DNA of 64,000 nucleotides from Ciborinia camelliae. Its lineage: Eukaryota; Ascomycota; Leotiomycetes; Helotiales; Sclerotiniaceae. Each line of letters starts with the position of its first letter. Within the stretch, counting starts at the first letter, position 1. The position numbers were made by a program, and so were the translations under genes. Shown in pieces: positions 1 through 10,883 of the stretch. The stretch is from positions 2,472,250 to 2,536,249 of the forward strand of contig JANPYM010000009.1 in the NCBI GenBank assembly GCA_025890175.1, given 5' to 3'. The notes under the pieces were generated by a model. It had not been told where the DNA came from. It searched no databases and was given only the letters and a program-made list of their open reading frames with translations.

Positions 1-378
1 CAAGCCGTGCGATTGTGAAGCCGAGATGAAGTTATCTATGCTTGATGTATCAAAATCGAGTGAATCGGAAAAGCAATTTCATTTTTCAAGATAGATTCTA
101 ATGTACTGAGAAGAATGGTTTCATCTTTGAAATTTTAATTTCTGTTAATGCTAATGTGGGTCAATGTGGCATATGGCCATGCTAGACATGTTGCGTACCA
201 TATAACTTCCTTTGATTCCAACCAGGGCTTAGATGGTCATCAACAACACTATGTATATTACAGATTACTATTCTTGCTCAACGCTTTTATCACCACCAAG
301 GTGATATCAAGAGCTACGATACTTTCAAGCTTCAAACTTGGATATAACGATTATTTTTGAGATAAACAACACCTACCA
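1..378. other. AT-rich sequence, no gene recognised
   Basis: No open frame with coding character and no RNA gene is visible. The sequence precedes the decayed transporter fragment and may hold the remains of its promoter, but no element can be assigned. Confidence 0.5.
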
Positions 379-890
379 ATGTTCAAAATGGACCAATTAA
401 AATCAGGAAAAGAGCGAAAACAAAGCACTTTGAACTTGGAAACTGTCAAAGGTAAGTAATTTCAAAACCTTACATCTCTTAATATATACGAGTACACACT
501 TACTATTTGGTTTGAACAATAGCCCAAGACCACCAAGCCTTAGATGTCTCTCTTGAGACTTCGTCTGAGCAATTCATCTTCTTCTGAACCATCCATCTTC
601 CTCCGAGCCATCCTCCCCAATTGGATTAAGCGCACTGCTTTTCCTCTTCGAATCTCCAATGGTGGTACCTACAGGAACAGAATCTGCTGAAAATTCCATT
701 GAAAGTATGTTAATTAATAGTATTTTAGTTTTTGATTAATACTAATAAGTTTAAGGTAAGAAAACTACTCGACCTGATGACAACAACGAAGTTGAGCGTT
801 GACCTTATTTCTTCACTCATGGATGGCATCTCGTAGCTGTCATTGGGTCCCTATGCTTAGGAGTTTTCTGCTAGCGTTGGATATGAATAC
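379..890 (+). pseudogene. Decayed 5' end of an MFS multidrug-type transporter gene
   Basis: An ATG at 379 opens a hydrophilic, Ser/Glu-rich frame with a good intron (452-522, GTAAGT..TAG). It continues in another frame through about 560-710 and, after a second plausible intron (from about 711 to about 756), reads KKTTRPDDNNEVER, a stop, then PYFFTHGWHLVAVIGSLCLG. The last segment resembles the start of the first transmembrane helix of fungal DHA14-type MFS exporters, preceded by their usual hydrophilic tail. The frame is broken by a TGA near 570, a TGA near 803, and a frameshift or stop just after the helix begins (about 871). Nothing of the remaining roughly 500-residue transporter can be followed downstream. 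The family assignment rests on this short segment only. Confidence 0.5.
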
Positions 891-3800
891 TTATTTTGAT
901 TGCTATCGGGGGAGGGGGGGAATCTTGAATGAAATATCAATGCTATAAAAGCCGTGTCTCTATTGTGAAGACTAATGACTATAATGATGTTTTTGAAAAC
1001 CATTACTACAATGTCGGAAGGACTTTTCAAGGATAGTGTATAATGTAAATCCTATGTCTCACCCCAAAATTCTTTTGCAGAAAGCCATGGCCGAATGCCA
1101 GGCTTGGGCACCCGTACCTTATCCGGGGTACTTGACCTCTGCGGATGGTTTGGTTTGCCCTACCCCGTAGCATTCTATGCGGTAGTTACCGTATAAAGTA
1201 CTCGGGTATTTATCATGTGATTTTCTAATAAAGTGGTCCAAAGTTGAGGCTATTCCCAACTATAATAGAAAATCAAAATCATCAGATGGTATTATAGCCC
1301 CCTAGCCCTTCCATATATTTGAATAAAGTGTGAATTAAAATATAAAGTGAAACCCACCACCACCTACGCCCACCCATCACCAAATATATACTACACGTGA
1401 TATTCACCCTAGATACCCGAAAAATTTTGAGGGTGGTTGCCCTATCCTGCAGGGAGAAAGGAGTATGGTCAACCCACTGGGTTTCATCCCGGGTTATTTC
1501 GAGGTATACTATATCTTTTGACCAACGTTGCTAGTGAATTCTTCGAAAATTCCCCTTAAGTGATGGTGATAAGATGGCGATGACGGCTACCTTGTGAATG
1601 ATAGCAGAAAGAGAAAATAAACCGAGGGCATTTATTTACAGGCCAGTCAAAATTTTAAACACTTGGCAACATTTCGCTCGAGTTAAAAGTATGGCCCAAA
1701 GACTCATCACCTTTCACTTGGATACACGGTTGTCCTGGAAAATTGTAATTGGAAGATACTTGTCCTCTGGCTAAAGAAAAAATATCAATCGAACCGTGGT
1801 GCTTTTATATTACATATCATCTTCTTGGGTATTGTAAAGAAAGTGGATGTATGAGAATTTTGAGAGTTAGGAAAGATGAAACCGAGGAGGCGATTGGGAT
1901 ACAAAGGAGGGGAATATGCCGCAAAAAGATATGAGAGTATATAAAGTCATAACAAACCAGAGTCTTATCCTCAGAACTTATTGGTAAAATGACGAAAGCA
2001 TTAACAGGTCTCGCAGAAAAAAGGCACTCTCCGAATATTCTCTTAAAGTGGTTTGAAAACGCTCGAGAAATTATTGCGTGACAAGCTCTGAGAGGGGGCA
2101 GCATGTGATGACCACAGGAACAGCGATTAAACGACAAAGATTAAGCACCAGCAAACGTTAGAACAACAGCAAACTAAAAGAAAATGAATGTCGGAGAGCC
2201 GAAAACTACGCTAGGACGCGTCAAGATGGTTTCTGTGATGTCGTTTTAAAATCACGCCTTTATATGTGTATCCTAAGGATGGCAGTTGGCTTCTAGGCCT
2301 GTATCTGTAGGCCCGTATTGTGAGAATAGCCAGTTCTTTAGGAGTTTCCAGTTTCCGCATTTCTCGGTTTGGAACAATCCAGCATCTGTCTGTATTTTAT
2401 AAACATAAAACCTCTTGTGGGAGAGTCTTATATCCTTCTTACGTCTGAGCTATCTTGATAGGCTTGAATGTCATTATGTTGAATTTTGTATGCCAGTATG
2501 AATTGCGAATATATCTTCCCATCAATAAAACTCTATTATAAAAGAGTGCTTGCTTATTCTCCCCACTTTTTTCTTGTTGTATAGAAGAGGAGCATTTAAA
2601 TGAGCGTTTCGGCAAAGTTGGTCGATTCTATCAAACCCCTTCAATATTCATAGAGGAAAACTCCAAGAGTTTAGCGTAGACTTTATATACTCTAACTCAT
2701 ATGATTTGCAACAGACTACCATCGAGTAAATGGATCGAAGTTTTAGACCCATTGATTAAGTTCAAGGAACAACAAATATTTACAGCAACAGTCAAAGAAA
2801 ATATTCGTTGATAAAAAAGATATTTCGAGATACTGAACTCCCAGACACTCTTCATTCTTGCCACGCCAGACCAGATATATGGTTTCAAGCCTTCGATCTC
2901 CACCTTGTATTCTGTTCTCTGTTGTAACTTGTAAGAACTTTGAATTTGATTTTCCCATTTCGTTTTGCAAATGGAGATTTATATACCCACTAAGGTCAAT
3001 CAGTTCAATCAACGAAAACAATGGTTTCAACACGAACCTACAAGACAGTATTTCCTAGTAATACAACCTATATTAAGTATGTATTCACTAGCTCAGTCAT
3101 CTTTATTACTTCCGTATTATTTTAGTGGAGAGCAGTAGAATAATTTTCCCTTCAGTATCGTCTGAGTTATAAAAGCTCACTTCTTCATGGAATCAAAGGT
3201 TGGACAAATTTGGTACCCTGGAAGATGCCTTTCCATCCATAAGGTAAAGGGTGAAGCTATAATATTGACGTTAAGATCTTAGCAAGTTATCGGACAGAGT
3301 TATTTCTGAATTCATGAGTTCGATTAGGTATTACTCCCAGGTCCAGCATCACTAACTTTAGGAGCGATCTGATCAGAAGCATAATGCGGCGACATAATTT
3401 GATTAGACGGTTCAAAGTGATGGAAATAAGAATAAATATAGCAATAGTTTTGATTCCAAATTATGACAATAAGACTCTAGAGGCTTCATGAATGTATGCC
3501 AGCGTCCGAGCTCATGTAGTTGCATGCGCATCCATTTTTTATTGCTCCTCGCTATGTACAGAGTATATGAACAACCAGACCTTAAAACTTAGATGTGGAG
3601 GAAGAGATGAGTTCATCTATTCAAATATACTCTCCGATAAATCTTGCACAAGTTATTCCTACTTAAACACCACAATACGCACATATTTCATTCATCAATA
3701 TAATTGAAAAATAATTGAGGACATCAGAATATGAGAAACTTGACTGGTTCTAATGAGAGAATTGATGTGAGAATGAGTGGTCGCTTTAAAAGTACAATCT

Positions 3801-6800
3801 TCTTGAAGGAATCAACGGTACAATGATTCGGCAACAAAAAGGATTAAGGTCGATAACTTATACCTGAATTCAGAAACAACTAAAAAAGTGAATAACCCGC
3901 GGACTTAGATATACTAGATGAAAGTAACGCGGATTTCTCTTATTGACAATTCGCAGTGTGATACAGGGCAACATGCGAAGTCCATACGAACGTTTTTGGC
4001 AAAGTTGGAGTTTAATATTTAGGCAGATAACATTTGTACTAAAGGAAGGTTTATATAGTCTTTGACTAGCATCGCCTACAGAGTAGGATAGTCAGCAGGC
4101 ACCAAGAATGATTGGCTAATACAATCAAAATAACTATCTAGGTATGAATGACTCTCATATGAGGTCACTAGGGCACGAAACGTAATTGATGGTTCCCATC
4201 TCTTAAACCTAGGAAATCTTTAAAAGTCAAAGTATATAAATCGTAATCTCCGCTTTGCTTCACTCTGCAATGACCTATTGACAATCACCATGGATCGTAT
4301 CAATAGGGGCTGGTGCATCAATACACGGCAATATTAGAAGCTGTGTTGAGTTCATCAACCATGTAAATGACTATGGATGCTGAGGAGTCTCTGGGTAGGT
4401 GATTTTCGCGGTATGATGTTTAAGTATGCAGGAAAATGGCAGCAATAATCAACGCAACTGGCTGCTAAAACGGTTTAAACTTTCGACAACAGAAATGAAA
4501 ATGATGAAAATTGGCGATGTGATTAGTCTCGCTATAAAAGAAACGATCTTACTGTTATAGATGTTAGAACTTTGTGACTCAAACTCACCCTTACTTGCAG
4601 CGAACTCATCGCTAACATAGCTGGACCCTAGAAATTTGGAATACAAAAAGTCCTTTTGTTCTGGGTTGTACGAGTGATAAACAATTAGTTAACGAGACAG
4701 ATACTGCTAGTGAACTTGAGTGGTTTTATAGTCATAAATTATTAAAAATGTTTTCTCGTTTAAATTCAGATTACTGGTACTGTTATAGTTCCACCTAATT
4801 TTGTAGGTTGAACCGGACCATAACTTAACCTACTTTCCAACCAGTAGAGATATATATTATCTATCTGTACTATATCATGAAGCATGCCCATCTGAATTAA
4901 CAAGGAGTTATTAAGAGTAAAGTGGTTCTATACTCTTGCTTAATGATTCAAAGTAGTAGCATACATCATGAACTTGAAAATGATAAACTTCAATATTGTT
5001 TCCTAGCTACATGTTAACCCAAGGCAAAAATTTCTCACTTGTTATGTTTCGAGAGGAGTATAAATGAAGTGTTTTTAAAACAAATGGTGAAATTTCTAAG
5101 GAAGTACTATATATCCATGATATGGAAAAGAGGACATCATATTGGTAAGATTACTTCTCCTATTCTATGTTTTCCAAAAAAGAATTCGTCGGCAAAACTA
5201 CCACGCGGGGGAAGATATAAAAACAAGATTTCCTTGGTTCTTCAATCTCTCTGTGACGAATAAGTGGTTCCACACAACATATGTATCGAAGGAACTTGTG
5301 TATCTCCATGTGACTTGCATGACCTATGTATTACGCGAGGTAGATGGATATATCATAACAAAACCTGCTTGACTCAATATCCAGAGGAAGCCTCGCTTCA
5401 AGTTTTATACTTAGAATTTCCAAGTATCATGATATACGATAGATTAACAAGATATTCTTAAACTTGACAGTAAAAATAACAGCGGCATCAACAGTGACAG
5501 TGACAATAACAAACTAACCTTTTTTTTCTCACCATCAAAACTCCACAGTTCAGCTTCTATACCTTATTCTGTCGCCCTACTTTTGTAAGTGGTATAAGTA
5601 TAATATAAATTAAATCAGGATGTTATATTTAATCACAATGTGTGAATGCAGCGCGCAAACTTGAAAAGATTTGAGGAAGAGTAATCACGTTGTTTATTCA
5701 GAAAAGTAAATAGAGATGTATGGAGAGGGTTTAAATACTTGGCATGTATATGGAAAATCCATAGTACCCGCGAGGCATTAATCTTAGACTACTCTCCAAA
5801 ACGTGACTTTTTGGATCGAGATACTATAACGAGCCCGTCACCTTCAACACGTTTATGAGCCATAAAGATGAATGTTATACTATAAAAGAAAACTTAAGGT
5901 GTCTGCCCGGAAGGTTCTCCGTAGTCGATTAGGTAGATTATCATGTCATGTGAAAGAAAGTCTTCAACTTCAAAATGGAGTGCTGAGTTCCAACTAGTAG
6001 TGAGTGGTAATATTACATCCTCGTATTACTAGCTAGTATATATTCTCGAAAAGGTTTGTCTGGCGGTATATTCTAGTTGCTGTGAAAAAGGAAACTTGAA
6101 GCAGTGATGAGGGAGATGTAAAACGGCAATGAGAATGTAATAAATGACAATGACAGCATGAAAGATATTCAACAATCCAACTCAACTCAACTCAATACAT
6201 CTCGATTTCAAACTCTACCAGTCGTCCGGGTATTTAGCAACATGATATTAAAAATCCCAGTGAGCCACAATTCTTAGATGTCCTGCCCTACCCTGCCCTG
6301 CCCTACACTGCATGGCATGAAGTGGATGCATGAAATCGTATATCGAAAAATATAACAAACACATTATCAATCAGTCTTCTATAGTTTCTATCTCATTTAC
6401 CTCACCAGGTCCCCCTCTCAAGATAAGCAAGCAGTTTTCTAAGTGAAGGATAGAGATACAGATAGGGAGCTCTAATCATATCAACCTTCCATATTTCGGA
6501 TGGATAGTTTCTGAAACTCGGGCACTTGCATTTTGTGCTTTCTTCAAGTTGAGCCTCGTCCTCTGAGTGCTGTTGGTGATATTTACAGCAATTATTTCTC
6601 ATTTTTAGGGTTTCTCGGGGGGTTTTTGTTGAATACTGATTAATAAGTATATAACTTTCCCAAGCAAAATAGCCATAAAGTAACTCCCTAAAATAAAGAC
6701 AAAAATATGCTTGAATTTCGGATTTCCCTGTTTAAATACATTACTTACATTATACTCCATTTCCTACTTTTGATATACAACATACAATTACTTACATACA

Positions 6801-7022
6801 ATTCAAATTCCAGACTTCTTTTTTTATACACCTTCCTAGCCAACTCAGGTATTTGTTAACCGGTTAGCCCCCTTGTACAGTAGCTGAGGGGAAAAAATCC
6901 ATCAATATACAGTTCCCCGCCAACAAATAAAAACAACTATTATATTACTTTTGAATGATACACCTAGATACAAGTAGATGCAGTCCCCCATAAAAACACG
7001 CCCCCGTAGCAACGAATCCCGC
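891..7022. other. Gene-poor AT-rich region
   Basis: Six kilobases hold no convincing gene. Open frames are short (under about 110 codons), lack family features and often overlap on both strands. A GC-richer patch around 1080-1230 and 1430-1500 has CCCCGT/ACGGGG-like words that could be a transposon scrap, but no terminal repeat or target duplication was identified. The composition would suit old repeat DNA eroded by RIP-type C-to-T mutation, which is inference. The last 120 bases are probably the 3' UTR of the minus-strand gene that follows. Confidence 0.5.
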
Positions 7023-9140
7023 CTATTCTCTAATCGTAAGATTTCCCCGACCACAATTTCCATTCCCCACCACCGCCGCAAATTCAAAGGCGAGGTGTGG
7101 AGAGATTTGAAATTCATACCGCGGAATCGCAGGATCGCAAACGCCATCCGTCGCCTCCCACAGCTCACAAGCGACATACGGACCAACCCCCGGATCGGTG
7201 CGCGGATCGATGCGGAATGCGTATCCGACACACGTCGAGGATTGTGCACACAGCGCACAGCAGTTGGAGGACTTGGCCGAGGGATTGCCGACGTATACCC
7301 AGGGTTGCGTGATTTGTATGGTGGATGCATCGAGGGGTAATGCGAGATCGATCGATGTACCTCCTACGGTCGATACGATGTTGTTTGGTTGGCACATGTC
7401 ATATTGTGTGGCCTGTGGTATGGATGCCGTTGTTGTAGTGGGAGCACTATTAGTAATGACATCTTTTTCCGTGCTTACACTCGTAACAGTTTCAACCTGA
7501 ATAACCGTTGTAGTCGTTCTCCGTGCCTGCGTAATAATGCTTGTACTCGTCTCCGACACAACAGAGGTTGAAATATCCGGTGGTAAAGTCGTGGTGGTAG
7601 GTTGTTGCGGCTGAAGAGTGATGACCTGAGTGACGACAACGCGAATCATTTCTTCACAACGCACCAAATATGGATATCTTAACTTATCATGTGAAGACCA
7701 AAAATTAAACCACCACCATTTTGGCTTGACTTCGTCATTGGGAATGGGATCGAGATCCCGGGGTTGGGGAGTGGAGGAATCGGGATCCCTTGGTTGAAGA
7801 GATGGAGTATCGACGGGCTCTGGTTCTGGGATAGAATCTCGAGGGGGCCAATGTGGGAAATGAGGAATACTAATTGATGAAACTGGGGTTCCGTTAAGGT
7901 TGTATGCGATGTTGGTTGTTTTATGAACTTGAACATTAGTTGCTCTCTGAACATTATTAGCCCTTGGTTCAGCGGCTGGAGCTGCAGGATCCACCAATTC
8001 TTCCGGTATAGAATCCCTCGGGGGCCAATGAGGAAATTTAATCGATTTAGTAACAGGTGTTCCATTGATATTAACCGCAACGTTGGTTGTCTTGAAGACA
8101 TTAGTTGTTTTTTGAACATTAGTTGCCCTACGTTCAGGTACCGGGACTGCCGGATCCACCAATTCTTCCGGTATAGAATCCCTCGGAGGCCAATGAGGGA
8201 AAGGAAACTTGATTGAAGAAACCGGTGTTCCATTAAGGTTATACGCAACATTAGTGGTCTTATGAACCTGAACATTAGTAGCCCTCCGTTCCGGTGCCGG
8301 ATCGTCCGGAATCGCATCTCGAGCCCTCGGAGGCCAATGAGGAAAATGCGGTATGCTGATTGATTTCGTAACCGGCGTTCCATTAATATTAACCGCCACA
8401 TTAGTAGTTTTATGAACCTGAACATTAGTAGCCCTCCGTTCAGGTGCCGGATCGTCCGGATCCACCAATTCTTCCGGGATGGAATCGGAATCTCGCGGAG
8501 AGTTTTTGTAGAGGTGATTTTTCCGAGTCGTTGTCTTGGGCTTGTTGTTGTTGTTATTGATGTTGATGTTGGCGGTGCTGAAGACGTTCACGATGGTTGT
8601 TCGTTGAACGTTGACTTCTCTACGATCCTTAAGCTCCTTGTGTGTTCCTGTATCCACTGCATCGCTTTCGGCTCCTCCCGCGGCTATCACGGCAGGATCA
8701 CTCGCCAAAGGAATGAAGCCTGGGGATGTGGGAACTGTTAAGGTTGATTGAGAGATCGTTACAGTCTCGATTGGACCGAGATTTGTTGTTTCGGATACAG
8801 TTGTTGTCTGGATAACTGTAACAGTCGAAATGCTATTGCTTGTAACGGTTTGAGTAGGCCCTTCAAATTTCGTTGATGTAGCTACTGAAATGGATATGGA
8901 TGTAATTGTAGTAGGTTGAGGTGTGATGGTTATCACATTTGCCGGATGGTATGTAGAAATAGTAAGTGAATGAATGGTATTTGTATCTGTGGTAGTGGAA
9001 ATACTAGACACGCTTGAAGTAGTATATCTAGTGAAACAGAATTGCCTCGTGTAAGTATTGAGTGTAGGTGTAGCCGTGATTCCAGCAATGTGTACACCTG
9101 CCAAAAGGTACAGGCCTGCTGCTTTATGGAAAATCTTCAT
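7023..9140 (-). CDS. Secreted repeat protein with Kex2-like sites and a C-terminal PAN/apple-like domain
   Basis: A single-exon gene of 705 codons. Residues 1-23 form a hydrophobic signal peptide ending in ITATP. Residues 24-150 are Ser/Thr-rich (likely O-glycosylated). Residues about 232-445 hold four imperfect repeats of roughly 50 residues. Each has ATNVQVHKTTN-like and NGTPV blocks, then FPHWPPRDSIPEELVDP. The first three begin after an ERR dibasic pair, and a DRR occurs at 172-174. A second Thr-rich stretch (510-578) leads to a Cys-rich end (583-696) with CCALCAQSSTC-type spacing, resembling fungal PAN/apple-like modules that bind carbohydrate or protein. The protein is probably wall-associated or secreted. 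The repeated dibasic sites suggest Kex2 processing in the Golgi, which is inference. A possible TATA box lies at 9222-9228. No exact family was recognised. Confidence 0.8.
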   Translation of the reverse strand: MKIFHKAAGLYLLAGVHIAGITATPTLNTYTRQFCFTRYTTSSVSSISTTTDTNTIHSLTISTYHPANVITITPQPTTITSISISVATSTKFEGPTQTVTSNSISTVTVIQTTTVSETTNLGPIETVTISQSTLTVPTSPGFIPLASDPAVIAAGGAESDAVDTGTHKELKDRREVNVQRTTIVNVFSTANININNNNNKPKTTTRKNHLYKNSPRDSDSIPEELVDPDDPAPERRATNVQVHKTTNVAVNINGTPVTKSISIPHFPHWPPRARDAIPDDPAPERRATNVQVHKTTNVAYNLNGTPVSSIKFPFPHWPPRDSIPEELVDPAVPVPERRATNVQKTTNVFKTTNVAVNINGTPVTKSIKFPHWPPRDSIPEELVDPAAPAAEPRANNVQRATNVQVHKTTNIAYNLNGTPVSSISIPHFPHWPPRDSIPEPEPVDTPSLQPRDPDSSTPQPRDLDPIPNDEVKPKWWWFNFWSSHDKLRYPYLVRCEEMIRVVVTQVITLQPQQPTTTTLPPDISTSVVSETSTSIITQARRTTTTVIQVETVTSVSTEKDVITNSAPTTTTASIPQATQYDMCQPNNIVSTVGGTSIDLALPLDASTIQITQPWVYVGNPSAKSSNCCALCAQSSTCVGYAFRIDPRTDPGVGPYVACELWEATDGVCDPAIPRYEFQISPHLAFEFAAVVGNGNCGRGNLTIRE

Positions 9141-9221
9141 GATTGAGTCAAGATTGCATCAATTAATGTAAGATTACCACTCCATACTAATGAAATTGTC
9201 ATCTAAGCATAACTTATTGGA

Positions 9222-9228
9222 TTTATAC
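9222..9228 (-). promoter_or_regulatory. Possible TATA box of the secreted repeat protein gene
   Basis: The minus strand reads GTATAAATCC about 85 bases upstream of the ATG at 9140, a usual distance for a fungal TATA element allowing a short leader. The element is short and the region AT-rich, so chance is possible. Confidence 0.3.
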
Positions 9229-10883
9229 TCAGTATTTCGTCAATCATCTTCAAAGGAACTACCAAGTTCCCATTTCATAACCATGCCAAGAATATGATGG
9301 CATAGTTCTTTGACTACCATCTCGTATTCACCTTTTCGGTATATAAATCTATAGGGGCCAGCTGGGCTCTATGGAGAGTTAAGCGAGGTGGATAGAACTT
9401 CGAATAATGAGGTCGTGTATTAATGATCATTCGGAATGAGCCACCATTATGTCCTCTTTATTTTGACACAAGAAAATTCTCGAGTTCAGTACAATCCACT
9501 CGTACATGGGCCATTTAGAGTACTTCCCCTCATATACCGAACAATACAGAAAGTTAGTGGGGCAGGAAAGGGAAGGAATGGTTCCGAGCACATGCATGGT
9601 GAACAAAGAATGATATCTCGATCATTTCCTTAACTAGGTATTTTCAAGGCACCAGTTCTTTGATTGGAATTTATTCACAAGATAAGATTCCGTCCTTCGT
9701 GTTTCGGGGATATGAAGCACAAAAGAAAATCTTTCAAGTTCGAGTTTTTACTAATCAAACTTGCGAGGCCAAAATTCAGAATGTGATGCTGTTCTCTACT
9801 GACTGAAACATAGAGGATAGAATGAAGAGAAGTTTGATGAACTAGATTTTGCCAGGGGCGAAAATTTAACATTAGAAACAATAAAAGTAGAACTTTCATT
9901 TTTCAAGATGAAATTTAGCTCCGCGTGCTAAACATGGAATTTGGACCATTCAATTGTACAGAAAAAGTTCTTTTTTTTTAAAAAAAGAGAAAGGAGGTAA
10001 GAGTTACAATAGAATACTATATCTCCTAGTATTCAGGCCTATACCAAGAATAGTCGAAAAAAATATATCTTTCCAAAAGGATCAACCAACCATTTGCGAT
10101 GATAATGATGGCAGTTTTCTTCAATCCAATCCCCCACCCTAATTTAATTCTAAACACCCTTCGAAATTTCCCATCCATCTCATCCATCCAATCCATCCCA
10201 TCCCCCCCATCCATCTCATTCCCCACATCCATCTCATTCCCCCCTATCCCATTTCGCTTCCTCCCCTTCCCTCTCTCTCCCCCCTCTTCCCCCATCCCCC
10301 TCCACCCCTTTCTTACCTCCCCTCTACCTCCTTCTTTTTTACCCTCCCTCTTTTTTACACCCCCCCATCTCACCTACCTCACCTCACCTCATCCAAAAAA
10401 CTCCACTTCATTCTATCCCATCCCATTCCATATATAGCCCTATCCAATCCAATCACATTACATCAAATCAAATCACATCACATCCAATCCAATCACATCA
10501 AAACCACATCAAAACCACATCACATCACATCTGGTTTTCCACATCAAAATAAAAATCAAAATCAACCACTATCCATTCCATGCGTTTATGCATTCATTCA
10601 ATCATTCATACATACATTCAATCATTCAATCATCGAATTTTTCCTTTGCCCACTACACTTTCTCTCGCCCTCCATTCACCCATTCCATCCCTCCATTCAT
10701 CCATCCCTTCATCCATCCAACCACCATCCGCCTACCCATTTTCAGAATCCTTCCATCCCATCCACCCCATTCATCCCATCCACCCCATTCATCCCATCCA
10801 CCCCATTCATCCCATCCACCCCATTCATCCCATCCACCCCATCCATCCCACTTCATTTCCACGCAAAGCCAAGCCAACGAAGA
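9229..10883. other. Intergenic, AT-rich then pyrimidine-rich simple sequence
   Basis: 9229-10120 shows no gene. From about 10120 to 10860 the plus strand is almost all C/T/A, built of CCATCC, CCTCAC and ATTCAATC words, including the minisatellite listed separately. Open frames here on both strands are products of the repeat and are not proposed as genes. The right edge abuts the stop codon of PBS2, so this tract is probably its 3' UTR and terminator region. Confidence 0.6.
10757..10849. repeat. 18-bp minisatellite, about five copies
   Basis: Five nearly identical head-to-tail units, CCATCCACCCCATTCATC, run through this interval, the last one slightly diverged. It lies within a longer C/T-rich tract just downstream of the PBS2 stop codon. 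Confidence 0.85.

Noticed and set aside
1080..1540. Possible transposon edge with CCCCGT/GCGGTA motifs
   Set aside because: No terminal inverted repeats, target duplication or coding remnant could be identified by eye.
7679..8425. 248-codon minus-strand frame inside the secreted repeat protein gene
   Set aside because: It overlaps the 705-codon frame on the same strand and reads the same repeats out of frame. It has no signal peptide or known features.
7023..9140. Interpretation as a dikaritin RiPP cluster
   Set aside because: No UstYa-like (DUF3328) gene, tyrosinase or other tailoring enzyme was seen nearby, and the repeats lack a short conserved Tyr-containing core. Kept only as a possible Kex2-processed protein.
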